From an uncultured Pseudomonadota bacterium (GTDB lineage Bacteria; Pseudomonadota; Gammaproteobacteria; Burkholderiales; SG8-39), in assembly GCA_903864555.1 (NCBI GenBank), contig CAIPGJ010000657.1:1-9665 (forward strand): a stretch of 9,665 nt of DNA. Direction: 5' to 3'. Both the position numbers and the translations under genes were made by a program. This document shows, piece by piece, positions 1-6,413 of the stretch; within the stretch, counting starts at the first letter, position 1; each line of letters opens with the position of its first letter. The notes under the pieces are model-generated. The model did no database searches and was not told the DNA's origin. It saw only the letters and a list, made by a program, of their open reading frames with translations.

Positions 1-533
1 CGCCAGGCCACATACCCGGCGTAATGGGGTTGAACCTCGGGCATCAGCACACCACGTATGGTCGAGCGCACGCCATCGGCACCGATGAGCAGATCGGCGC
101 CTGCCTGGGTGCCGTCGGCAAACCGCGCCGTGACCTCATCGCCATTGTCTTCAAACGAGACCAGCGACATGCCGAAATGGTAATGGTCCGCGGGGAAGGC
201 ATCCTTCAACCCGCGGTAGAGCCGTCCCCAGGAACTCAGCACGCTGGGACGATCCATTTCCAGCATGATGCAGCCTGCAGAATCGAGGCAGCGCCGGGAC
301 TTGGGCATCACCCCCAGCGAATCATCCACCACAAGCCCTATCCGGTTGAGCACCGCAGTCATCTCGGTCTTGACACCGATGCCGGCACCGCGACTGGCGA
401 GGTCATCGCCGGAGCGTTCATAGATGTCGACCTCCCAGCCTATGGACCTCAACATGTTCCCCGCGAGCAGGCCGCCCAGCGAACCGCCGACGATGACTGC
501 ACGCATGGTTCGCCCCTGCCGGCCTGCTGTCAT
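1..533 (-). CDS. FAD-dependent aromatic hydroxylase, 2,6-dihydroxypyridine 3-monooxygenase-like (partial, N-terminal 177 codons)
   Basis: The reading frame opens at ATG 533 and stays open to the left window edge, so the C-terminal half is missing. The N terminus holds the Rossmann fingerprint of group A flavoprotein monooxygenases (VIVGGSLGGLL, residues 13-23, then YER about 20 residues later for ribose binding). The DG motif, ADLLIGADGVRSTIR, lies near residues 147-161, and the frame ends in the YAGYVAW segment. By eye about 100 of 168 aligned residues match the complete monooxygenase at 2686-4053, so the two are paralogs. The family uses NAD(P)H and O2 to hydroxylate an aromatic ring in the cytoplasm. 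Only 2 nt separate it from the upstream Bug stop codon, which suggests co-translation. An internal ATG at 506 (MRAVIVGG), preceded by AGGGG, is an alternative start. The family call is firm; the substrate is unknown. Confidence 0.88.
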   Translation of the reverse strand, partial: MTAGRQGRTMRAVIVGGSLGGLLAGNMLRSIGWEVDIYERSGDDLASRGAGIGVKTEMTAVLNRIGLVVDDSLGVMPKSRRCLDSAGCIMLEMDRPSVLSSWGRLYRGLKDAFPADHYHFGMSLVSFEDNGDEVTARFADGTQAGADLLIGADGVRSTIRGVLMPEVQPHYAGYVAW

Positions 534-535
534 GT

Positions 536-1552
536 TCACTTTCCGCCCAGCCCGATGTCCTGGACCACCTTGCGCCATTTCGCGTCTTCAGACTGCAGCA
601 ATGCGGCAAACTGCGCTGGCGTGCTGCCAACCGGACTGGCGCCATCGGAGGCGAGCTTCTCCCGTACATCGGGCAGCTTCACCAGGCGCGATAATTCGCT
701 GCTCAATCGATCAACCACCGTTGCCGGCATGGCTGGCGGCCCGACTATGCCGTACCACCCATCAATTTCAAATCCGGCGAGACCCTGCTCGATGAAAGTG
801 GGCAGTTCCGGCGCTGAAGACATGCGCACTGACGAAGTAGCACCGATGCCCCGTCCCCTTCCCGAAGAGGCGACCGTCTTCAGCAGGGCCACTGACGAAA
901 ACATCATGTCTATGTGCCCGCCCGCCAGTTCGCTCATGGCCTGTGCACTCGACTTGTATGGCACATGGGTGAGTTGGGTTTTCGTGGCAGCACCCAGCCA
1001 CTCGCCCGCCAGGTGGATGATGCCACCGGTGCCCGATGACCCATAAGTCAAGGAACCGGGCTTGCTGCGAGCCAACGCCACCAACTCCCCCAGGTTGCGC
1101 ACATTGTGCCGCGCCCCGATGACCAGAACATAGCCATTGCTGGTGAGCTGACTGATCGGGGTGAAGTCCCGGACCAGATTGAACGGCTGCTTGGGCACAT
1201 CCAGCGCAGATCCTTCCAGCGCCGCATTCACGCCGTGGGTGATGATCAGCATGCCCAAAGTGTGGCCGTCAGGCGGGGATTTCGAGACGAATTCCAGTCC
1301 GATCGCACCCGTGGCTCCCCCGCGATTGTCCACCAGCACCTGCTGCCCGAGGGAGTCTCCCAGCTTGGGCGCGACCAGACGGGCGATGATGTCCGGCAGA
1401 GCCCCGGGGGGGAACGGGATGACCATGCGTATCGGGCGGGACGGAAAAGTCTGCGATTGTGACTGTGACTGCGCAAATGCCGGCGCAGTCATGAAGGCAC
1501 CAATCGCCAGACCCATGATGATCAATTCACGACGGGACACTCCTGTAGACAT
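536..1552 (-). CDS. Bug/TctC-family periplasmic solute-binding protein (Bug receptor 1)
   Basis: The product has 338 residues, normal for the family. A signal peptide covers residues 1-27 with AFA before the predicted cleavage site; SRREL at residues 6-10 resembles a twin-arginine motif without the usual Phe. The mature start FPSRPIRMVIPF and the following PPGALPDIIARL match the Bug N-terminal signature, keeping the conserved Asp (D54) but with Ala in place of the second Gly of PGG. Further family landmarks are DNRGGATGAIG, PPDGHTL, HVPYKSSAQAMSELAGG and the ELPTFIEQG segment. The start at 1552 is supported by GGAGGAA six bases upstream. Family members bind carboxylates or amides in the periplasm for uptake or signalling. 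It is clearly more divergent than receptors 2 and 3, so a different ligand is likely. A monooxygenase gene follows 2 nt after its stop. Confidence 0.93.
   Translation of the reverse strand: MSTGVSRRELIIMGLAIGAFMTAPAFAQSQSQSQTFPSRPIRMVIPFPPGALPDIIARLVAPKLGDSLGQQVLVDNRGGATGAIGLEFVSKSPPDGHTLGMLIITHGVNAALEGSALDVPKQPFNLVRDFTPISQLTSNGYVLVIGARHNVRNLGELVALARSKPGSLTYGSSGTGGIIHLAGEWLGAATKTQLTHVPYKSSAQAMSELAGGHIDMMFSSVALLKTVASSGRGRGIGATSSVRMSSAPELPTFIEQGLAGFEIDGWYGIVGPPAMPATVVDRLSSELSRLVKLPDVREKLASDGASPVGSTPAQFAALLQSEDAKWRKVVQDIGLGGK
1456..1471 (-). repeat. Short hexanucleotide repeat at mature N terminus of Bug receptor 1
   Basis: On the minus strand, imperfect TCACAG units encode alternating Gln-Ser residues (QSQSQSQ) directly after the predicted signal cleavage site. 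This is a small low-complexity linker; slippage here would add or remove Gln-Ser pairs without breaking the frame. Confidence 0.5.
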
Positions 1553-1623
1553 CGGACTTCCTCCTGGTGGTCGATCATGGGGTCTAACTTTTCATTGTGC
1601 TTCTGTCAGGCGGGGTATCCACG

Positions 1624-1636
1624 GCACCGGCGGTGC
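1624..1636 (-). terminator. Small hairpin just after the VOC gene
   Basis: GCACC (1624-1628) and GGTGC (1632-1636) are exact complements around a 3-base loop. The hairpin begins one base downstream of the VOC stop codon (minus strand). There is no T run after it, so it is a weak terminator at best; the stem may instead only protect an mRNA end or slow transcription before Bug receptor 1. Confidence 0.25.
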
Positions 1637-1637
1637 A

Positions 1638-2504
1638 TCAGGCCAGTTCGGGAATATCGGCGTCGTATCCCGGCGAATAGGGACGAGTGGTCTGTGCCGC
1701 ATTGCGGTTCACCAGATGCCGGCGATACAGCGGGTGCGTCAGGCTACGCACTTCGTGCTCCAGCTTGAATACCGGCTTGCCGGTCTGCGGGTCGGAGATG
1801 TCGACAAAGCGATACTGGAACTGGTCGCTCTCCTGGGTGATCAGGCCATGTTCCTTGAGCCAGCGATGCGGACCGGAAAAATCGGCGATGTAGATCTGGA
1901 TGTGGTGACCGTCATACTCCGGGATCGGATTGGCGGTTTCCCGGAACAGCAGAAACTGCTTGTTGCCCACCTGCACGCGGGCACAGCGGCCGGCGTCCTC
2001 CAGCACCACGTTGCAGCCGATCACCTCCTTGTAGAAGCGGGCTATCGGATCAGCCGCACCGACCGGCACATCAAGTTCGATATAGGGCATGCCCAGCTTG
2101 ATGCGACCGAAACGCTTCACATCCGGCTCGAAGCAGCGGATGCGGTTGCCCCAGGGGCAGATGGCATCCACGTAGCCGTCCTTCTCCTCGACTGCGAATC
2201 GGGTGCCCGCAAGCTTGTCCTTGACAGCCGCGAGGCGCTTGAGCAGTTGTTCCCGGTTGGGGATGACAATGGCGGTGTGTCCGCGAACCACCTGGGGTGC
2301 GCGCGTCGGCAGGTGGAACTGGCTGTAGCCCACGTTCATCCACATGTTCTCGACGCTGGGAAAGAGATAGGGATCCCGCGTCAGTCCCAGACCCACGGCG
2401 TAGAACAGCATTGCCAGTGTCTGGTCAGGCACAGTGGTATTCACATGCTCGAGCATGATGCTGTTGCCGATGTCTTCCGCGCTGCGATCGTATTGCTGTT
2501 CCAT
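1638..2504 (-). CDS. Two-domain VOC-superfamily protein (glyoxalase/extradiol dioxygenase fold)
   Basis: From ATG 2504 the protein has 288 residues; GAAAGGAAGG directly upstream supports this start rather than an ATG at 2630 that would add 42 unconserved residues. Domain 1 (about 17-127) shows two beta-alpha-beta-beta-beta modules: MLEHVNTTV, YSQFHLP, GHTAIVI and NRIRCFEPD. These place H20, H64, H76 and E126 where VOC enzymes hold their metal. Domain 2 (about 139-255) repeats the fold (MPYIELDVPV, KQFLLF, GHHIQIYIADF, PVFKLEHEV), with E143, H201 and E249 at ligand-like positions but no clear fourth ligand. VOC enzymes include extradiol dioxygenases, glyoxalases, epimerases and hydrolases; which reaction applies is not determined. 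Its place between two hydroxylase modules suggests a ring-cleavage or downstream isomerisation step (inference). Confidence 0.88.
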   Translation of the reverse strand: MEQQYDRSAEDIGNSIMLEHVNTTVPDQTLAMLFYAVGLGLTRDPYLFPSVENMWMNVGYSQFHLPTRAPQVVRGHTAIVIPNREQLLKRLAAVKDKLAGTRFAVEEKDGYVDAICPWGNRIRCFEPDVKRFGRIKLGMPYIELDVPVGAADPIARFYKEVIGCNVVLEDAGRCARVQVGNKQFLLFRETANPIPEYDGHHIQIYIADFSGPHRWLKEHGLITQESDQFQYRFVDISDPQTGKPVFKLEHEVRSLTHPLYRRHLVNRNAAQTTRPYSPGYDADIPELA

Positions 2505-2618
2505 GGCCTTCCTTTCGTCATTTGTCCGTTGTACTGCACCACCGCACCGCCGCTTTATCGCACAGGGCGGCACCTGCATTCCTGCTGAATGGCAGACCGG
2601 CTCAGAGTGCCTAACAAT

Positions 2619-2640
2619 GCGAGGGGACACATCCCCTCGC
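2619..2640. terminator. Perfect 9-bp hairpin downstream of the monooxygenase gene
   Basis: GCGAGGGGA (2619-2627) and TCCCCTCGC (2632-2640) are exact complements with a 4-base loop. On the transcript of the monooxygenase gene it is the second or third consecutive stem-loop after the stop codon. It lacks a clear T run, so intrinsic termination is possible but not certain. A hairpin with matching flanks is found again at 6177-6197. Confidence 0.45.
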
Positions 2641-2658
2641 GCTCCCCTAAGTCAGGGG

Positions 2659-2681
2659 GCCTAACGGCAGTTCTGTTAGGC
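2659..2681 (-). terminator. Hairpin four bases after the monooxygenase stop codon
   Basis: GCCTAACGG (2659-2667) pairs with CTGTTAGGC (2673-2681), nine pairs including one G-T, around a 5-base loop. Its position immediately behind the stop at 2686 suggests a transcript-end or mRNA-stabilising structure. No T run follows. Confidence 0.4.
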
Positions 2682-2685
2682 GCTC

Positions 2686-4053
2686 TCAGTCAGCAGCCAC
2701 CTTTGCGTCCTGCCTGCGATCATCCCGGCGTTTGTAGCGTGCCATCACCAGTTCGCGCAGCGGCTCGATATCACACAGCCTGGCACCGCTCTCCTTCATG
2801 AACCACACCGGATCCCGGTGCAGTTCATGGGGGGTGCGCTGTTCGCGTGGCTTGTTCTGCGCTTCCAGGTGCGCGCCGACATGCCGCGCCCGCGAAATCA
2901 CCCTGCGGCCGAACTCTGCCTGGTCTGCATCGAATTCGGCGAGGGCGGCATGGATGTCATCACCATGCCAGGCCAGTGCTTCGGCCAGGCATTCTGCATC
3001 CAGGGCGGCCTTGGTGACGCCCATGGCCACATGCGGCCTGGCCACGAAGGCGGCGTCACCAATGAGCGCAACCCGGCCCACGGCAACATGCGGAGACTCA
3101 AGGTCATAGATCGGCTGGAAGAAGATGTTGGGGGTGAGATCGATGATCTGCTGGAACTGCCGGGAAAAGCAGCGGTGCGCAAACTCGCGCATCTTCGGCA
3201 CCCATTCAGGACGGATCAGCGGCGGCGGTATGCCCTGTTCGAAGTATCGCCCGGAGGCATCAGTGCACATGTCACGCAGCAGCGTGTGCTCCTCCACCGG
3301 GTGATACCAGACAAAGTTATAGGCCCGGTGCCCGGGACGCAGATCGTTATTCGGCCCCGGTACCGGATAGGCCACGATGTTCTGTCCTTCCGGCATGTTG
3401 AGGATCTGGTGGTCGAACACCTCCCTGTGCAGGTCGGCCGGCATATCGGCCTCCGGCAGCAGGCCGCGCCAGGCAATGTAGCCGGCATACCGCGGCCGGA
3501 CTTCCTGCAGCAGTTGCGTGCGCACGGTGGAGCGCAGGCCATCCGCCCCCACGAGCAGGTCAGCCTCCCTGCTGCTCCCGTCGGCAAAGCGCGCGACCAC
3601 ACCATCCGGACGCTGTTCGAAAGACTCCAGGGTCATGCCGAAGTGGTAACAGTCCTCGGGCAGGGCATCTTTCAGGGCCTGGTATAGCCGCCCCCAGGAA
3701 CTGAGCACCCGCGGGCGGTGAATCGAGTCGACGATCTCGCCGGTGACCGGGTCGAGGATGGTGCGCGAGAGCGGCAACACGCCGATGGAATCATCGACCA
3801 CAATGCCCATGCGTCGCAGGATGTTGAACAATTCGTCGTGCGTGCCGATGCCGGCGCCCCGCGTGGTGAGGTCATCCCCGGCGCGCTCGAATACCGCCAC
3901 CTGCCAGCCTGCAGAGCGCAACAGGATGGCGCCCAGCAACCCTCCCAGGGAACCGCCGATGATGATGGCCTGCCGGCTACGTCGCCCGGAATTCGGGAAA
4001 ACCGCTGCCGACTGTCCTGCAGCCACCGCGTCTGTCACATTCACTTTCGTCAT
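2686..4053 (-). CDS. FAD-dependent aromatic hydroxylase, 2,6-dihydroxypyridine 3-monooxygenase-like
   Basis: This complete 455-residue flavin monooxygenase has all three family fingerprints. The Rossmann motif is IIIGGSLGGLLGA (30-42) with FER (55-57) for ribose. The DG motif is ADLLVGADGLRSTVR (164-178). The GD motif is RVALIGDAAFVARPHVAMG (327-345). Between them, YAGYIAWRG (189-197), VAYPVPGP (227-234) and YNFVWYHPV (245-253) match what I recall of Arthrobacter 2,6-dihydroxypyridine 3-hydroxylase, so that branch is favoured over the p-hydroxybenzoate branch. The reaction would be NAD(P)H- and O2-dependent ring hydroxylation in the cytoplasm; the substrate is unknown. It has a roughly 60-residue C-terminal tail beyond the usual end. 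The N terminus is uncertain: GTG 4038 is an alternative start that aligns with the start of the paralog at 533. It lies 50 bp after Bug receptor 2, probably in one operon. Confidence 0.92.
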   Translation of the reverse strand: MTKVNVTDAVAAGQSAAVFPNSGRRSRQAIIIGGSLGGLLGAILLRSAGWQVAVFERAGDDLTTRGAGIGTHDELFNILRRMGIVVDDSIGVLPLSRTILDPVTGEIVDSIHRPRVLSSWGRLYQALKDALPEDCYHFGMTLESFEQRPDGVVARFADGSSREADLLVGADGLRSTVRTQLLQEVRPRYAGYIAWRGLLPEADMPADLHREVFDHQILNMPEGQNIVAYPVPGPNNDLRPGHRAYNFVWYHPVEEHTLLRDMCTDASGRYFEQGIPPPLIRPEWVPKMREFAHRCFSRQFQQIIDLTPNIFFQPIYDLESPHVAVGRVALIGDAAFVARPHVAMGVTKAALDAECLAEALAWHGDDIHAALAEFDADQAEFGRRVISRARHVGAHLEAQNKPREQRTPHELHRDPVWFMKESGARLCDIEPLRELVMARYKRRDDRRQDAKVAAD

Positions 4054-4103
4054 GCCTCAACCACTCCCCTGTACGTCATCCCTGCTCCTGATTGGGTGCC
4101 GAC

Positions 4104-5090
4104 TCAGTTGTCCAGCTTGATATTCGCCGTACGGATGATCCGTGCATATTTCTCCGTCTCGACCCTGATCATCGCGGCAAACTGCTCCGGATTGTTGATC
4201 ATGGGCTCCAGTTCCGCGACCTGCAGCCTGTCCCTCATCTCGGCCGTGCCCATGATGCGCCCCAGCTCGGCAGACAGCCTGTCGATGATGCGCTTGGGTG
4301 TGGCTGCCGGCGCCTCGATGGCATACCAGAGGCTCATCTGATACTCGGGCAGGCCAGATTCGGCAAAGGTGGGCACCTGCGGCAATGCAGGCTTGCGATT
4401 GCTCCCGCCCACCACCAGCGCCCGCAGCTTGCCAGCTCTGATGAAAGGCACCAGCGAATCCGTTGGCGGACTGAGGAAGAAGTGCACCTGCCCGCCGATC
4501 AGGTCGGTGAGTGCAGGCGCCGTGCCCTTGTAGGGGATGGACTGGGTCTTCACCCCGGCCAGGATGTTGAGGTATTCACTGGCCAGATGCGTCGAGCCAC
4601 CACTGCCCACGGTGGCGTAATTGAGTTGCCCGGGGCGGGATTTCGCCAGCTTGATGAACTCCTGCAGATTGGCTGCTGGAAGGCTTGGATGCACGGCGAA
4701 GATCAGTTCCGAGCTGGCCAGGGTCGCCACCGGCGCGAAATCCTTGATGGTGTCGAAGGGCAGATTCGGCGTCAGCAGCGGCCGGATGATGTGGGCGCTG
4801 GTCATCAACAGCACCGTGTAGCCATCGGGGGCCGAGCGCACCATGGCCTCCGAACCAATGATGGCATTGCCACCGGGCCGGTTGTCGACGATGACAGGCT
4901 GGCCCCACGCCTCGGTGAGCTTGTCGCCCACCAGCCGCGCCAGGATGGTGGTGGCGCCGCCAGGCGCATAGGGGACGATCATCCTGATCGGCTTGACCGG
5001 ATAGTCCTGCTGGGCTGAGACGCTACCGGCCGACAACAACATCAGGCCGGCGATGGTCACTCGGCCGGCTGCTCCAAATCGCTTCAACAT
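4104..5090 (-). CDS. Bug/TctC-family periplasmic solute-binding protein (Bug receptor 2)
   Basis: From ATG 5090 the protein has 328 residues. GGAGGAGAG just upstream and a proper signal peptide (residues 1-26, SVSA before QQD) favour this start over an ATG at 5165, which would bury the signal peptide and overlap the previous gene. The Bug signature YPVKPIRMIVPYAPGGATTILARL follows, then DNRPGGNAIIG, APDGYTVLL, IPYKGTAPALTDLIGGQ and VPTFAESGLPEYQ. The usual Asp of PGGxxD is Thr here (T48), as in receptor 3. It is roughly half identical to receptor 3, including the TANIK C-terminal segment, so the pair arose by tandem duplication. It likely captures a carboxylated substrate for a TctAB-type permease encoded elsewhere. 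Confidence 0.94.
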   Translation of the reverse strand: MLKRFGAAGRVTIAGLMLLSAGSVSAQQDYPVKPIRMIVPYAPGGATTILARLVGDKLTEAWGQPVIVDNRPGGNAIIGSEAMVRSAPDGYTVLLMTSAHIIRPLLTPNLPFDTIKDFAPVATLASSELIFAVHPSLPAANLQEFIKLAKSRPGQLNYATVGSGGSTHLASEYLNILAGVKTQSIPYKGTAPALTDLIGGQVHFFLSPPTDSLVPFIRAGKLRALVVGGSNRKPALPQVPTFAESGLPEYQMSLWYAIEAPAATPKRIIDRLSAELGRIMGTAEMRDRLQVAELEPMINNPEQFAAMIRVETEKYARIIRTANIKLDN

Positions 5091-5161
5091 GGTCTCTCCT
5101 CCATTGCAAAGCGCTGCGGATGGTCCGGGCTGCCCCGGATTGCATGCGGACCTGCGGGCGA

Positions 5162-6145
5162 TCATTGCCCCGGCTTGATATTCGCCGTTTTCACGATCCT
5201 GTCGAACTTGGCAATTTCCGTCTTGATCAGTGCCGAAAACTGCTCCGGCGTATTCAGGAAAGGCTGCATCTCCTGGCTGAGCAAGCGATCACGCGTCTCG
5301 GGGGTGGACAGACCTTTCATGATCTCCCCGGCCAGGCGCTCGACGATGGGTCTGGGCGTCGCTGCGGGGCTCAACACACCATACCAACCCTTCAGCTGGT
5401 AGGCCGGCATGCCAGATTCGGCAAAGGTCGGCACGTTGGGCAGGGACGGCAGGCGCGTGTCGCCTCCGACGGCCAGCGCCTTGATCTTGCCGGCCTTGAT
5501 GGCGGCGATGAACACCGCCGGCGGCGTGATGTGCATCTGTACGTCCCCGGCCATCAAGGCGGTGACCACCGGTCCCGTGCCGTTGTAGGGAACCTGGGTG
5601 ATGTCGACGCCCGCCAGCATCTTGAAGAACTCCCCCGTCAGGTGGGTGGCGCTGCCATTGCCGCCGGCCGTGGCGTAGTTGATGGCACCGGGCTTGGCCT
5701 TGGCCAGGGCAATCAGTTCCTGCACGCTGTTGACGGGCAACCCGGGATTGATCAGCAACACCGGCTCGTATGCAGCCAGCGTGGTCACCGGGGCAAAGTC
5801 CTTCACCGCATCGTAGGGCAGGTTGGGCAGGATCACGGAATTGACCACATGCGTGCTGGTAATGAGCAGCAGCGTGTAGCCATCCGCGGGGGCCTTGACC
5901 ATGGCCTCGGTGCCTATCACGGTATTGCCGCCGGGACGGTTATCGAGCAACACCTGCTGGCCCCAGGCCTGGGTCAGCCGGTCTCCGACCATGCGTCCCA
6001 GGATGGTCGTTGCACCGCCCGGCGCATAGGGCGTGATCAGGCGTATGGGCTTGTTGGGGAAATTCTGCTGGGCCGTGGCCGGCAGGATCGCCCCCGCGGA
6101 AAGGCAGGCCACCAACACAAGACTGGATTGGGACAAACGCAACAT
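5162..6145 (-). CDS. Bug/TctC-family periplasmic solute-binding protein (Bug receptor 3)
   Basis: The product has 327 residues, with AAAGGAGG about eight bases before ATG 6145. Residues 1-25 form a signal peptide ending ATA before QQN. LVAC at 11-14 also fits a lipobox, but its early position makes cleavage after A25 more likely. The Bug signature FPNKPIRLITPYAPGGATTILGRM follows, with Thr (T47) in place of the usual Asp, then DNRPGGNTVIG, PADGYTLLL, VPYNGTGPVVTALMAGD and VPTFAESGMPAYQ. It is first in a run of three genes (receptor 3, receptor 2, monooxygenase) with gaps of 71 and 50 bp. The 401-bp repeat-rich region lies upstream and must hold its promoter if it is not transcribed from the CoA-transferase. 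Confidence 0.94.
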   Translation of the reverse strand: MLRLSQSSLVLVACLSAGAILPATAQQNFPNKPIRLITPYAPGGATTILGRMVGDRLTQAWGQQVLLDNRPGGNTVIGTEAMVKAPADGYTLLLITSTHVVNSVILPNLPYDAVKDFAPVTTLAAYEPVLLINPGLPVNSVQELIALAKAKPGAINYATAGGNGSATHLTGEFFKMLAGVDITQVPYNGTGPVVTALMAGDVQMHITPPAVFIAAIKAGKIKALAVGGDTRLPSLPNVPTFAESGMPAYQLKGWYGVLSPAATPRPIVERLAGEIMKGLSTPETRDRLLSQEMQPFLNTPEQFSALIKTEIAKFDRIVKTANIKPGQ

Positions 6146-6176
6146 GACAACGCCTCCTTTGTTTCCTTAACATCAT

Positions 6177-6197
6177 GCGAGGCCAATTTTTCCTCGC
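6177..6197. repeat. Hairpin related to that at 2619-2640
   Basis: GCGAGG (6177-6182) and CCTCGC (6192-6197) pair around a 9-base loop. The flanks (ATGCGAGG on the left, CCTCGCGCT then CCCC and TCAG on the right) recur in the same order and orientation at 2617-2654, while the loops differ. It lies 32-52 bases upstream of the Bug receptor 3 start, in its 5' leader. Confidence 0.5.
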
Positions 6198-6357
6198 GCT
6201 TCCCCGGATCAGTGTCCTGGCAGCCTGGCCGCCAGAATTCCCTGTCTTTGGTTTGCCGCCTCTTTTACGAGCAGGCCTGCGGGCATCTGAGTGCCTTTGC
6301 TGCGTACTCTCATCTTGTTCGCCGGCTGCAGCTTAACCGGAGACCTGCCCTTGAAAC

Positions 6358-6393
6358 CAGGGTTGCTCTGAAAAACCCTGCTTTTTCAGAGCA
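6358..6393. promoter_or_regulatory. Two mutually exclusive hairpins (attenuator-like)
   Basis: TGCTCTGAAAAA (6364-6375) pairs perfectly with TTTTTCAGAGCA (6382-6393), 12 bp around a 6-base loop. A second stem, CAGGGTT (6358-6364) with AACCCTG (6374-6380), uses part of the same bases, so only one can form at a time. Such alternatives are typical of attenuators and structured leaders, but no leader peptide or ligand-binding core is recognisable. Confidence 0.4.
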
Positions 6394-6413
6394 CATTCAT
6401 AGGGGTCATGGGG

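Larger units (their letters stand above)
2609..2681. repeat. Structured gap with three GCCTAAC/GTTAGGC motifs
   Basis: GCCTAAC occurs at 2609-2615 and again at 2659-2665, and its reverse complement GTTAGGC at 2675-2681. The right-hand copy can pair with either left copy: a short hairpin (2659-2681) or a long stem enclosing the hairpins at 2619-2640 and 2644-2658. The block fills most of the gap between the monooxygenase stop and the VOC start. It may be a terminator/processing region or a small dispersed repeat. Confidence 0.55.

Noticed and set aside
24..1046. 340-codon open frame on the plus strand over the first hydroxylase and Bug receptor 1
   Set aside because: It spans two well-supported minus-strand genes, has no recognisable domain or ribosome site, and is a GC-driven antisense shadow.
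1161..2588. 475-codon plus-strand open frame across Bug receptor 1 and the VOC gene
   Set aside because: It covers parts of two genes with clear family motifs on the other strand; its own translation shows no domain.
2505..2630. N-terminal extension of the VOC gene to ATG 2630
   Set aside because: The 42 extra residues run through the hairpin-rich gap, and the ATG at 2504 has a good ribosome site directly upstream.
5091..5165. N-terminal extension of Bug receptor 2 to ATG 5165
   Set aside because: It would place 25 residues before a standard signal peptide and overlap the receptor 3 stop; GGAGGAG supports ATG 5090.
4104..6145. Complete tripartite tricarboxylate transporter
   Set aside because: Only TctC-like receptors are present; no multi-membrane-span TctA or small TctB protein is encoded in the window.
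6282..6295. Possible sigma54 promoter (GGCAC followed by GC) upstream of Bug receptor 3
   Set aside because: The GG and GC elements are one base too close for the -24/-12 spacing, and the flanks do not fit.
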